From Prevotella sp. (GTDB taxonomy: Bacteria; Bacteroidota; Bacteroidia; Bacteroidales; Dysgonomonadaceae): a stretch of DNA of 22,397 bases. The notes under the pieces are model-generated. The model was not told where the DNA came from and did not search any database. It worked only from the letters and a program-made list of their open reading frames with translations. The stretch is from assembly GCA_031260865.1 (NCBI GenBank), contig JAISKQ010000047.1, positions 1 through 22,397 of the forward strand. The letters run 5' to 3'. Position numbers and translations under genes: made by a program. Below are positions 6,615 through 14,481 of the stretch, piece by piece (within the stretch, counting starts at the first letter, position 1; each line of letters opens with the position of its first letter).

Positions 6615-9614
6615 ATGCAAAACAAAGGCTTTGTAATCACATTTGCTACACTCCTGACACTGGTGTGCTTGTTTTATCTGTCTTTTACCTTTTATACTAA
6701 AATCTATGAAAGTAAGGCTGAAGAATACGCGACCGCATACGCCACGGAGCATGCGAAAGACAATCAATTATTGTATGATGAATTGTACAACAAACAATAC
6801 GCTTTTTACTTGGACTCAATGTCTACCGAAAGAGTATGGCCAATCAGAAGCGACAGCTTAGGATATACCCTTAAGGACTGTCGTGAAAAAGAAATCGGGC
6901 TGGGACTTGACCTGAAAGGCGGTATGAGCGTTATTGTGGAAGTAGACGCGGCGGCGGTGCTCCGTTCTCTTGGCGACCAAGAAAACGAAGCTTTTAACAC
7001 GGCTCTGAACCAAGCTTCGGACGAAAACCGCAAAGGCAGCAACCGGGACTATATCACTATCTTTGTTGATAAGTTCAAAGCGAAAAACGGAAATGATAAA
7101 TTGGCTCCTATTTTTACCACAAAACTAAAAGACCAGATTTCGCCTACCGACAAAGACAACAAAGTAGTTTCTGTTTTAAGGGCGGAACTTCAGAGTATAG
7201 CCGACAACTCATTCAATGTGCTTCGTACACGTATCGACCGTTTCGGGGTGGTCGCTCCTAATATTCAAAAGTTAGACCGCGCCGAACGTATCATGATCGA
7301 ATTGCCGGGTATAAAAGAACCGGAACGTGTGAAGAAATTATTGCAAGGTAGCGCGAATCTTGAATTTTGGAAAACATATAATTTACAGGAAATACAAAGT
7401 TACATCGGAGCCTTGGATCAGCGTTCAGCGGATGCTTTGGCGGTTAACGCTTCCGCTACCGCGGAAACAACGCCTGCTCCCGCCGTTACGGATTCTTTGA
7501 CCGCCGCGGTTTCTCCCGATTCATTGAACGTGGAAGGCGCGACGAAGTTGGGCTTTACAAAACCGTTCCGTTCTTACTTCTCTACTTTCGCGGGTGGAGC
7601 TATCGTAGGGTTTGTTCATAAGAACGACACAGCCGCTGTAAACGCTATCTTATATAAATATCAGGATTTATATCCTAACGACTTGAAATTTGCTTGGGGA
7701 TTCAAAGCGGAAGACCAAAAGGAAACTCAGTTCGCGTTATATTCGCTTCGCGGCGACGGTATCAAAAAAGGACCGGCTCTTGGAGGCGATGTCGTTATAT
7801 CCGCCAAGGCTGACCAATCTCAACGCGGATCGGCATGGGAAGTGGATATGCAGATGAATACCCTGGGTTCGCAACGTTGGGCTACGATAACAGGCGCTGA
7901 ACAAGGCAGAAGTATCGCCATTGTATTGGATGGTTCCGTATATTCCGCGCCGAATGTGCAAAATAAGATTGAAGGCGGTCGTTCGCAAATCACAGGTCGT
8001 TTCACGGTGGACGACGCCAAAGACTTGGAGAACGTGTTGAAGTCGGGTAAGATGAGAGCCGGCGTACACATTGTGCAGGAAGACATCGTCGGTCCGTCAT
8101 TGGGCGAAGAAGCCATCCGTGCGGGTCTTTTCGCGTTCGTTTTGGCGCTGGTGCTATTGATGATATATATATGCGTTATTTATGGTCTGATTCCGGGCTT
8201 GATAGCAAACTCCGCTTTGTTGGTGAATCTATTCTTCACGATAGGTATTTTGGCGGCGTTCGGCGCGGTAATGACATTGCCCGGTATAACGGGGCTTGTA
8301 TTAGCGCTCGCGCTCGCGGTGGACGCCAACGTGTTGATATATGAGCGTACAAGAGAAGAATTAAGAGCCGGTAAAAATGTGAAAACAGCGGTGATAGACG
8401 GTTACAAGCATGCTTTTTCCGCTATCTTCGACGGTCACGTGTCGCAGGTTATCACAGCTATCATACTTGCTTATTTCGGAACAGGTCCTATACAGGGATT
8501 CGCTACCACTTTGATTATCGGTATTGTGGCTTCGTTCCTTACATCTGTGTTCCTTACTCGTATATTCTACGAATATATGTTTGAAAAAGGCAAATTCAAA
8601 AATCTTACATTCTGTACCACTTTATCCAAGAAATTATTTGTTCATTCACATATCAACTTCTTGGGCATGACCAAAAAGATTATCGTGATCTCTTCCGTAA
8701 TGCTGGTAGCGGGTATAGCTTCATTGTATATCAACGGACTGAATGGAGGTATCGACTTCACCGGCGGACGTAACTATTTGGTTCGTTTCGATAAAAAAGT
8801 GGATGCCGACGCGATAGAAAAATTATTAGTCCCTGAATTTGAAGGTTCCACAGTACTTGTGTTGACCAGTGGTTCTGCGAGCCAGTCATCTACTACCAGT
8901 CAGGTGCGTATCACGACCAACTATAAAGTGGAAGACGCGAATGACGCTGTGGAAGTAGAAATCAGAGCTAAAATGACCAACGCGTTGAAAGAGTATCTTG
9001 CTCCGGACACAACGATTGACAATTATATACAAAGTTCGCAACGCGTAGGACCGAGCGTCGCCGACGACTTGAAGACCGCCGCCACCATAGCCGTATTAAT
9101 AGCGGTTGTGTGTATGGCTATCTATGTCCTTATCCGTTTCCGGGATGTGGCGTTCTCGGCGGGTACATTCGTGGCTGTGGCTCATGACGCGGTATTGGTT
9201 ATTTTCTTGTACTCGTTACTTTACAAGATAATGCCGTTCTCGATGGAAATCGACCAGTCGTTTATAGCGGCGGTGTTAACGGTGGTTGGTTATTCAATCA
9301 ACGACAAGGTGGTAATCTTTGACCGTATCCGTGAAATAAAGAATACTTATCCGAAACGGAATATAACAGAAACGATTAACGAAGCGTTGAACTCGACATT
9401 GGGTCGTACAATGAACACGGCGTTAAGCGCCATGTTGGTGGTATTCTGTCTTTTCCTTTTAGGAGGCGATACAATCCGTAGTTTTACTTTCGCTATCTTT
9501 ATCGGTATCGTTATCGGTACATATTCCTCCGTGTTTGTCGCCACACCGATAGCTTGGACTATCTTGAAGAAAGAGCAACGCCGGAAAGCGAGAAAATTAG
9601 AAGGGGCTAAATAA
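6615..9614 (+). CDS. secDF: Protein translocase SecDF fusion protein
   Basis: Inner-membrane accessory of the Sec translocon that uses the proton gradient to help pull secreted proteins across. SecD and SecF are fused in one 999-aa chain, normal for Bacteroidetes. SecD has an N-terminal membrane helix (residues 6-28), the D1 motif GLGLDLKGGMSV (95-106), a long periplasmic domain with an Ala/Thr/Pro-rich insertion near 275-310, and a membrane block with LALALAVDANVLIYERTREE containing the conserved proton-path Asp. SecF begins about residue 685, with NGGIDFTGGRNY (about 710-721) and GYSINDKVVIFDRIREI near the C-terminus. It is transcribed alone: a predicted promoter and leader lie upstream and a strong terminator directly downstream. 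Confidence 0.97.
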   Translation: MQNKGFVITFATLLTLVCLFYLSFTFYTKIYESKAEEYATAYATEHAKDNQLLYDELYNKQYAFYLDSMSTERVWPIRSDSLGYTLKDCREKEIGLGLDLKGGMSVIVEVDAAAVLRSLGDQENEAFNTALNQASDENRKGSNRDYITIFVDKFKAKNGNDKLAPIFTTKLKDQISPTDKDNKVVSVLRAELQSIADNSFNVLRTRIDRFGVVAPNIQKLDRAERIMIELPGIKEPERVKKLLQGSANLEFWKTYNLQEIQSYIGALDQRSADALAVNASATAETTPAPAVTDSLTAAVSPDSLNVEGATKLGFTKPFRSYFSTFAGGAIVGFVHKNDTAAVNAILYKYQDLYPNDLKFAWGFKAEDQKETQFALYSLRGDGIKKGPALGGDVVISAKADQSQRGSAWEVDMQMNTLGSQRWATITGAEQGRSIAIVLDGSVYSAPNVQNKIEGGRSQITGRFTVDDAKDLENVLKSGKMRAGVHIVQEDIVGPSLGEEAIRAGLFAFVLALVLLMIYICVIYGLIPGLIANSALLVNLFFTIGILAAFGAVMTLPGITGLVLALALAVDANVLIYERTREELRAGKNVKTAVIDGYKHAFSAIFDGHVSQVITAIILAYFGTGPIQGFATTLIIGIVASFLTSVFLTRIFYEYMFEKGKFKNLTFCTTLSKKLFVHSHINFLGMTKKIIVISSVMLVAGIASLYINGLNGGIDFTGGRNYLVRFDKKVDADAIEKLLVPEFEGSTVLVLTSGSASQSSTTSQVRITTNYKVEDANDAVEVEIRAKMTNALKEYLAPDTTIDNYIQSSQRVGPSVADDLKTAATIAVLIAVVCMAIYVLIRFRDVAFSAGTFVAVAHDAVLVIFLYSLLYKIMPFSMEIDQSFIAAVLTVVGYSINDKVVIFDRIREIKNTYPKRNITETINEALNSTLGRTMNTALSAMLVVFCLFLLGGDTIRSFTFAIFIGIVIGTYSSVFVATPIAWTILKKEQRRKARKLEGAK

Positions 9615-9637
9615 AAACTAAATAGTTATCTTTTCAG

Positions 9638-9677
9638 ATAGAGGCTGACCTTAAAATGGATCAGCCTCTATTTTTTT
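9638..9677 (+). terminator. Intrinsic terminator after secDF
   Basis: ATAGAGGCTGA (9638-9648) pairs perfectly with TCAGCCTCTAT (9661-9671), an 11-bp GC-containing stem with a 12-nt loop, and the stem runs into seven T (9671-9677). It begins 24 bp after the secDF stop. Confidence 0.92.
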
Positions 9678-9730
9678 GTTCCACCTCCCCCGATTCCACC
9701 AAAGGAAGGGAGTGTCGCCTAAATTTTTTT

Positions 9731-9758
9731 TAACTACTAACTTATAACTCACAACTAA
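9731..9758. repeat. Four-copy 7-bp degenerate tandem repeat
   Basis: Units from 9731 read TAACTAC, TAACTTA, TAACTCA and CAACTAA. They lie just upstream of the -7 box of the glutaminyl cyclase gene, where a -33 element would be expected. Confidence 0.7.
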
Positions 9759-9762
9759 TCCA

Positions 9763-9770
9763 TATCTTTG
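9763..9770 (+). promoter_or_regulatory. Candidate -7 box for glutaminyl cyclase-sufE unit
   Basis: TATCTTTG fits TAnnTTTG and lies 32 bp before the ATG at 9803. Because secDF is terminated upstream, a promoter is expected here. No TTTG lies at the -33 distance. Confidence 0.5.
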
Positions 9771-9802
9771 CGGATTGTACGTTGAACTTTAACAAGGATA
9801 AA

Positions 9803-10798
9803 ATGATACTAAGAAATATATTTATTACAAGCATGGCGTTTTCTGTGATAGCGTGTTCTTGTGGAAAAACAACCAAAAAGGCGGTTGTCGCCGAACCTTA
9901 TCAAAAAGTATCTCCCGACTTCGACGCGGATAGCGCTTATACTTATGTGGACAGGCAGGTCGCTTTCGGTCCGCGCGTGCCCAACACAAAAGAGCATGTG
10001 GCTTGCGGCGATTATCTGGTTGCTGAAATGAAACGCTTCGGGGCGGAAGTGCAGGAGCAAAAGATGGTTCTTACGGCTTACGACGGGACAAAACTGAATG
10101 CCCGCAATATAATCGCTTCTTACGGGTTGGATAAAAAAAAGCGAGTGTTGCTTTTCGCGCACTGGGATTCCCGTCCGTATTCGGATCAGGACGCCGACCC
10201 GGCGAATCATAAAAAGCCTTTGCTTGGAGCGAATGATGGAGCCAGCGGCGTTGGTCTATTAATGGAGATAGGTCGTGTCTTACAAAATAAAGCACCCGAA
10301 ATAGGGGTCGATATTATTTTCTTTGACGCGGAAGATTACGGGATGCCCGATTTTGCCGAAAAATCCCTGATAGAAGGTAATACATGGTGCTTGGGTTCCC
10401 AGTATTGGGCTAAGAATCCGCATGTTCCTAATTATAAGGCGAAGTTTGGAATATTGTTCGATATGGTTGGAGCTGAAGGCGCGACTTTTTATAAAGAAGA
10501 TGTTTCGAGGGAGTATGCGGCTGATATCGTGGAAAAGGTATGGGGTACAGCCGGACAATTGAGTTATGGTAAATTTTTTATAGGTAAAAATGGCGGCGGC
10601 GTGACTGACGACCATGTTCCGGTAAATGAAATCCGCCGTATTCCCAGTATAGATATATTAGATTACAGGATGGAAGCGGGGCATGACGGATTTTTCCATT
10701 CGTGGCATACGCAAAAAGATGATATGAGAAATATCGGTAAAGAAACATTGAAGGCTGTCGGACAAACAGTTTTAGAGGTTATTTATAAGGAAAAATAA
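9803..10798 (+). CDS. Glutaminyl-peptide cyclotransferase-like M28 lipoprotein
   Basis: Predicted zinc enzyme that cyclises N-terminal Gln to pyroglutamate on exported proteins, acting outside the inner membrane. The start is ATG 9803; an upstream in-frame TTG (9782) is less likely. The N-terminus is a lipoprotein signal with lipobox VIAC (Cys18). The M28-fold domain has AHWDS (H120, D122), GANDGAS (D145), FFDAED (E177, D178), LFDMVGA (D220), TDDH (D269-H271) and SWHT (W301, H302). These line up with the human QC zinc ligands D159, E202 and H330 and catalytic E201 and D248, with Asp178 in place of the Glu ligand. The sequence strongly recalls the Porphyromonas gingivalis and Tannerella enzymes, which are called bacterial type II QC. 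sufE follows after 9 bp, so the two are probably co-transcribed. Confidence 0.88.
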   Translation: MILRNIFITSMAFSVIACSCGKTTKKAVVAEPYQKVSPDFDADSAYTYVDRQVAFGPRVPNTKEHVACGDYLVAEMKRFGAEVQEQKMVLTAYDGTKLNARNIIASYGLDKKKRVLLFAHWDSRPYSDQDADPANHKKPLLGANDGASGVGLLMEIGRVLQNKAPEIGVDIIFFDAEDYGMPDFAEKSLIEGNTWCLGSQYWAKNPHVPNYKAKFGILFDMVGAEGATFYKEDVSREYAADIVEKVWGTAGQLSYGKFFIGKNGGGVTDDHVPVNEIRRIPSIDILDYRMEAGHDGFFHSWHTQKDDMRNIGKETLKAVGQTVLEVIYKEK

Positions 10799-10807
10799 AA
10801 AAAAATA

Positions 10808-11233
10808 ATGACTACAATAAACGAGGTACAAGACGAGATTATAGAGGAGTTTTCGATGTTTGACGATTGGATGGATCGTTACGCGTTATTGATAGAATTG
10901 GGTAATTCACTTGGCAAACTGGATGATAAATACAAAACGGAAGATAACCTTATCGTCGGTTGCCAAAGCCGTGTGTGGCTGCAAGCCGACTTTGTCGACG
11001 GCAAGATCGTTTTCAGCGCGGAGAGCGACGCCGTTATCGTCAAAGGGATTATCGCCCTGTTGATTAAGGTGCTGTCGAATCGCACGCCTGATGAGATTAT
11101 TAATACGGATTTATACTTTATCGAAAAAATAGGCTTAAAGGAAAATCTTTCCCCAACACGCTCCAACGGACTTGTCTCCATGATTAAGCAGATCCGTTTC
11201 TACGCGATGGCATATAAGGCTAAGGGGCTGTAA
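10808..11233 (+). CDS. sufE: SufE family Fe-S assembly sulfur acceptor
   Basis: Cytoplasmic partner of the cysteine desulfurase SufS. It takes the persulfide sulfur and passes it to the SUF scaffold for Fe-S cluster building. The 141-aa protein is the normal SufE length. The sulfur-accepting cysteine is Cys52 in the conserved NLIVGCQSRVW motif, and the C-terminus (LSPTRSNGLVSMI) is also typical. It lies 9 bp behind the glutaminyl cyclase gene; no other suf gene is in the window. It ends head-to-head with the thiamine pyrophosphokinase gene, 73 bp apart. Confidence 0.95.
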   Translation: MTTINEVQDEIIEEFSMFDDWMDRYALLIELGNSLGKLDDKYKTEDNLIVGCQSRVWLQADFVDGKIVFSAESDAVIVKGIIALLIKVLSNRTPDEIINTDLYFIEKIGLKENLSPTRSNGLVSMIKQIRFYAMAYKAKGL

Positions 11234-11306
11234 GCGCTTCCCCCGTTTAGGGGAACAACGTTCGACAGAGCGAAGCGGCGTCAATAGAGGGGGCTTGAGC
11301 TTCTTT
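11234..11306. other. C/G-run element between convergent genes
   Basis: TTCCCC (11238-11243) and GGGGAA (11250-11255) form a 6-bp stem with a 6-nt loop, followed by further G-runs near 11288-11293. It sits between convergent stop codons and may act as a transcription barrier, but it lacks a T-run. Similar C-rich intergenic elements are, from memory, widespread in Bacteroidales. Confidence 0.4.
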
Positions 11307-11948
11307 TCAGAAAGCCCTATATACAATCATACGCCCGGTAGTATCTATCCTGAACTCATCGCTTGTCGATTCATTCAGCGTAGCTTGCCACCAATTGGTA
11401 AATATCTGGGTATCTATCGGGTAAGCCAAATTATGGGAAGTGACCGCATTCCTGTCTATGCAGAATAGCGACACTTGTTGCTTGGGGCTGCTTTCAAATA
11501 TCGAGTCGGAATCTATGGCGACAAATATTCCGTAATCGGTTATCATTTCCACATCGGTGCGTTTCATATATTCGCATAGCAAACCCACATTGGCTATCGT
11601 ATGGTCTTCGCGTTTTCCGGTAGCGCCCAGTATCGTTATTTTCTCCCGCCCGTGTTGAAGGCAAAAAAGAACAGCCTTTGTCAGGTCGTTCGTTTCCTGT
11701 TCGGGAATACGATGTATGATGTCCGCGAACCGGATCTTATTCTCTTCCGAAAGGGAGTCGCAGTCGCCAACGATGGCGTCGGGAATCCGCTTTGTTTTCA
11801 CAAGGTTATCTATCGCCCCGTCGCAGCATACGAGCCATTTACTATTGTTGAGTATCGATAAGGCGACAGGGTGGGAGGGAAACTCCCCGTTGGCAAGGAT
11901 GACCGTGTCTATTTGCTGATGTATAGAGGGTAAATTATATCTTTTCAT
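11307..11948 (-). CDS. Thiamine pyrophosphokinase
   Basis: Transfers pyrophosphate from ATP to thiamine to make the cofactor thiamine diphosphate in the cytosol. The 213-aa protein shows the TPK catalytic-domain motifs CCDGA (residues 41-45), VGDCDS (60-65), QETNDLTKA (84-92) and GATGKREDH (108-116), where Asp and Asn side chains bind Mg-ATP. The C-terminal part (about 140-213) corresponds to the small beta-sandwich thiamine-binding domain. It is a single gene on the minus strand, convergent with sufE. A -7 box lies about 35 bp upstream; I saw no TPP riboswitch and no adjacent thiamine transporter gene. Confidence 0.93.
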   Translation of the reverse strand: MKRYNLPSIHQQIDTVILANGEFPSHPVALSILNNSKWLVCCDGAIDNLVKTKRIPDAIVGDCDSLSEENKIRFADIIHRIPEQETNDLTKAVLFCLQHGREKITILGATGKREDHTIANVGLLCEYMKRTDVEMITDYGIFVAIDSDSIFESSPKQQVSLFCIDRNAVTSHNLAYPIDTQIFTNWWQATLNESTSDEFRIDTTGRMIVYRAF

Positions 11949-11981
11949 TTTCTTTTAGCGCCGATAATAAGTATTGAATAG

Positions 11982-11989
11982 CAAAAGTA
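11982..11989 (-). promoter_or_regulatory. Candidate -7 box for thiamine pyrophosphokinase
   Basis: On the minus strand this reads TACTTTTG, fitting TAnnTTTG, 33 bp before the start codon. No TTTG lies at the proper -33 distance. Confidence 0.4.
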
Positions 11990-12182
11990 GTAAATAATGT
12001 GAATGAAAGCATTTATTTATAGGGTCTGGTTTTATTGTTCTTTGAAATAAAAAGTAATATTTTAAGTTTTGAACTTCCAGATATTTTCAGGAAAAATAGT
12101 GGAATAGTGAAAATAAAAATAGCGACCTTTGCCGTTCAGTCATCAGTAATTCAGCTAACAGCTAAATTTAACGTCAACCAAA

Positions 12183-13325
12183 ATGATAGAAATAAATAAA
12201 ATACCGTCGCCATGTTTTGTGATGGAAGAAGAATTGCTCAGGAAGAACTTGTCGCTGATAAAGTCGGTGAAAGACAGAGCCGGAGTGAATATCATATTAG
12301 CTTTCAAGGCATTCGCGATGTGGAAAGCGTTCCCTATTATTCGCCAGTACGTTCCTTATTCAACAGCCAGCTCGGTCTTTGAAGCACAATTGGCCTATGA
12401 GGAAATGGGAAGTCCGGCTCATACCTTTTCGCCGGCATATACCGACGATAATTTTCCGGTGTTTATGAGATATAGTAGCCACATCACATTCAATTCGTTG
12501 TCCCAGTTCAATCGTTTCTACCCCGAAACGCAAAGATGCAGGAAGAAAGTGTCATGCGGTTTACGCGTCAATCCCGAATATTCGGTTGTGGAAACCGATT
12601 TATATAATCCTGCCACACCGGGTTCAAGGCTTGGCATCACGGCCGATCTACTTGGCGATAAGTTGCCGGAAGGGGTAGAGGGTTTACACTTCCATAGCCT
12701 TTGCGAATCGTCCTCGTATGATTTGGAAAAGACGCTCGAACAGATAGAACTGAAATTCGGGCATCTGTTGCCTCAGGTCAAATGGTTCAATATGGGGGGT
12801 GGGCATCTGATGACCCGAAAAGATTATGATGTGGAACATCTGATAGGCTTATTGAAGTCATTTAAAGCAAAATATCCGAATTTGGAAATTATTATGGAAC
12901 CGGGAAGCGCTTTCGCGTGGCAAACAGGAATACTGGTTTCCACGGTAGTCGATATTGTTGAAAACAGAGGCGTAAAGACTGCCATCCTCGACGTTTCGTT
13001 TGCCTGTCACATGCCCGATTGTTTGGAAATGCCTTATAAGCCACACATACGAGGCGCGCGTCACGAGCCTGTGGAAGGGCTGCCGACGTATCGTATGGGA
13101 GGCAATAGCTGTTTGAGCGGCGACTTTGTGGGAGAGTGGTCTTTCGATGAGCCGCTTTCGGTTGGCGACCGCGTTATATTTGAAGATATGATTCATTACA
13201 CGATTGTGAAAACGACCATGTTTAACGGAATATCGCATCCCGCGATTGCTTTGTGGAACAAGTATGACCAGTTGGAAATCTATCGGGAGTTCGACTATGA
13301 AGATTACAAAAACAGGATGAGTTAA
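12183..13325 (+). CDS. nspC: Carboxynorspermidine/carboxyspermidine decarboxylase
   Basis: PLP-dependent enzyme that decarboxylates carboxy(nor)spermidine in the alternative polyamine route used by Bacteroidetes and Vibrio. The fold is alanine-racemase-like (fold III). The PLP lysine is Lys42 in LAFKAFAMWK. Other family motifs are RVNPEYS, GLHFHSLCES, the phosphate-binding NMGGGHLM, IMEPGSAF, and CHMPDCLEMPY with the active-site Asp-Cys of this decarboxylase family. At 380 aa it has normal length. The partner dehydrogenase gene is not in the window. A near-match -7 sequence (GACCTTTG, 12124-12131) lies upstream. No strong terminator follows directly; the one at 13591-13628 lies behind the next small gene. 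Confidence 0.95.
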   Translation: MIEINKIPSPCFVMEEELLRKNLSLIKSVKDRAGVNIILAFKAFAMWKAFPIIRQYVPYSTASSVFEAQLAYEEMGSPAHTFSPAYTDDNFPVFMRYSSHITFNSLSQFNRFYPETQRCRKKVSCGLRVNPEYSVVETDLYNPATPGSRLGITADLLGDKLPEGVEGLHFHSLCESSSYDLEKTLEQIELKFGHLLPQVKWFNMGGGHLMTRKDYDVEHLIGLLKSFKAKYPNLEIIMEPGSAFAWQTGILVSTVVDIVENRGVKTAILDVSFACHMPDCLEMPYKPHIRGARHEPVEGLPTYRMGGNSCLSGDFVGEWSFDEPLSVGDRVIFEDMIHYTIVKTTMFNGISHPAIALWNKYDQLEIYREFDYEDYKNRMS

Positions 13326-13408
13326 AATGTTAAAATAGAGTTTGTCAACAATAACATATCCGAAATGGCGTTTCATACATAGAATTAAATAGATGAAAGG
13401 AATCGCCT

Positions 13409-13567
13409 ATGAAGAAAAACGTTACTCAGAAATTGTGCAGGAACTTTAAAGAAGAGAAGGTTGTCGCACCTTCCATTAACACGCTGAATTTTATAAGGCA
13501 ATTCGCGCGTGCGTACCACGTTGAGAGGTCATTGACAAAGCCATTGAATGAGTTTTGTGTAAATTGA
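13409..13567 (+). CDS. Small 52-residue conserved-looking protein
   Basis: An ATG at 13409 opens a 52-codon frame ending in TGA at 13565-13567. A Shine-Dalgarno-like AAAGGAA (13396-13402) lies 6 bp upstream, unusual among the A-rich leaders here, and a strong terminator begins 23 bp after the stop. The product is basic, begins MKKNVTQKLCRNF, and has a core PSINTLNFIRQFARAYHVE (residues 21-39) that would make an amphipathic helix. It has no signal peptide or membrane segment. From memory, Bacteroidales genomes carry short proteins with a TLxFIRQFAxxY core and unknown function; this is recognition, not a search result. It sits between nspC (83 bp upstream) and rpe. Confidence 0.72.
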   Translation: MKKNVTQKLCRNFKEEKVVAPSINTLNFIRQFARAYHVERSLTKPLNEFCVN

Positions 13568-13590
13568 TTCTTTTGTCGTGGTGCAGAAAT

Positions 13591-13628
13591 AAAGGAACAA
13601 AATTTTGCTTTTGTTCCTTTTTCTTTTC
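13591..13628 (+). terminator. Intrinsic terminator after the small gene
   Basis: AAAGGAACAAAA (13591-13602) and TTTTGTTCCTTT (13609-13620) form a perfect 12-bp stem with a 6-nt loop, followed by a T-rich tail to 13628. It closes the nspC/small-gene unit. Confidence 0.88.
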
Positions 13629-13648
13629 TAAGTCTTATTCCCTTTTAC

Positions 13649-13656
13649 TACCTTTG
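13649..13656 (+). promoter_or_regulatory. Candidate -7 box for rpe
   Basis: TACCTTTG fits TAnnTTTG and lies 63 bp before the rpe ATG, just after the terminator. No TTTG lies at the -33 distance. The 12-mer to 13660 is identical to that at 2949-2960. Confidence 0.5.
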
Positions 13657-13690
13657 TTTCAGATGAGCAGCGTAATTCTCATCGCTTAAG

Positions 13691-13711
13691 TCATAACTTA
13701 TAATTCATAAT
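13691..13711. repeat. Three-copy 7-bp degenerate tandem repeat upstream of rpe
   Basis: Units read TCATAAC, TTATAAT and TCATAAT, ending 8 bp before the rpe start codon, so they lie in the 5' untranslated leader. They are related to the arrays at 1296 and 9731. Confidence 0.65.
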
Positions 13712-13719
13712 TCAACGAT

Positions 13720-14373
13720 ATGTCCCATAAAATAGCGCCTTCCCTTTTATCCGCCGATTTTCTGAATCTGCAAGCCGACATAGAAATGGTAAATAACAGC
13801 GATGCCGATTGGTTCCATTGCGATGTGATGGACGGTTCGTTTGTCCCGAATATCTCTTTTGGTTTTCCCATCATAAAGCAAATCGGTAAAATAGCGAAAA
13901 AACCGCTGGATGTTCATCTGATGATTGTCAATCCCGATCAATATATACCTGTGGTAAAGGATGCCGGAGCCTATATGATGAATGTTCATTACGAAGCCTG
14001 CGTCCATCTAAACCGTACCGTATCGGCCATCCGCGAGGCAGGAATGAAAGCCGGAGTAACCCTCAATCCGCACAGCCCGGTGTGGCTGTTGGAGGATATA
14101 CTGGAGTATGTGGATATGGTTTTGTTAATGTCCGTCAATCCGGGATTTGGAGGTCAAAAGTTTATCGAATACACGCTCGGCAAAGTCTCTCGTCTGAAAG
14201 AGATGATTGAGAAAAAAAACCTGCGTACGCTTATTGAAGTTGACGGCGGCGTCAATTTGGAGACCGGAAAGCGTTTGGTTGACGCCGGCGCGGACGTTCT
14301 TGTCGCCGGTAACGCCATATTTGGAGACGCCAATCCGGCGGAGATGATCCATAAGTTGAAAAGTTTGGTGTAA
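13720..14373 (+). CDS. rpe: Ribulose-phosphate 3-epimerase
   Basis: Interconverts ribulose-5-phosphate and xylulose-5-phosphate in the pentose phosphate pathway. The 217-aa TIM-barrel protein has all expected motifs: APSLLSADF (residues 6-14), HCDVMDGSFVPNISFG (33-48), HLMI (66-69), SVNPGFGGQKF (138-148), VDGGV (174-178) and the phosphate-binding VAGNAIF (195-201). The metal ligands are H33, D35, H66 and D175, and D35 and D175 serve as the acid-base pair. In related Bacteroidales I recall rpe lying next to comEC; here a five-gene accessory block separates them. Confidence 0.97.
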   Translation: MSHKIAPSLLSADFLNLQADIEMVNNSDADWFHCDVMDGSFVPNISFGFPIIKQIGKIAKKPLDVHLMIVNPDQYIPVVKDAGAYMMNVHYEACVHLNRTVSAIREAGMKAGVTLNPHSPVWLLEDILEYVDMVLLMSVNPGFGGQKFIEYTLGKVSRLKEMIEKKNLRTLIEVDGGVNLETGKRLVDAGADVLVAGNAIFGDANPAEMIHKLKSLV

Positions 14374-14416
14374 AATAGGGTACAAAATTCTTGTAATATA
14401 AAAGGGCGTTTTAATA

Positions 14417-14447
14417 CTTGGATTTTTGTGAAGAATATTTAACTTTG
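14417..14447 (+). promoter_or_regulatory. Promoter of the accessory toxin cassette
   Basis: CTTG (14417-14420) and TAACTTTG (14440-14447) are separated by 19 bp, matching the Bacteroidetes -33 TTTG / -7 TAnnTTTG arrangement with one mismatch. This is the best-spaced promoter in the window. It lies 34 bp before the first cassette gene and would drive the five-gene block, with possible read-through into comEC. Confidence 0.6.
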
Positions 14448-14481
14448 TTTGAGAGTGAAGTTACTTTAATATCTAAAATAC

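Noticed and set aside
9782..9802. TTG start for the glutaminyl cyclase
   Set aside because: It would add seven charged residues before the lipoprotein signal; ATG at 9803 gives a normal signal peptide.
13393..13449. 18-codon frame overlapping the start of the small gene
   Set aside because: It overlaps the better-supported 52-codon frame out of phase, ends early, and contains that gene's ribosome site. A role as an upstream frame cannot be excluded but has no support.
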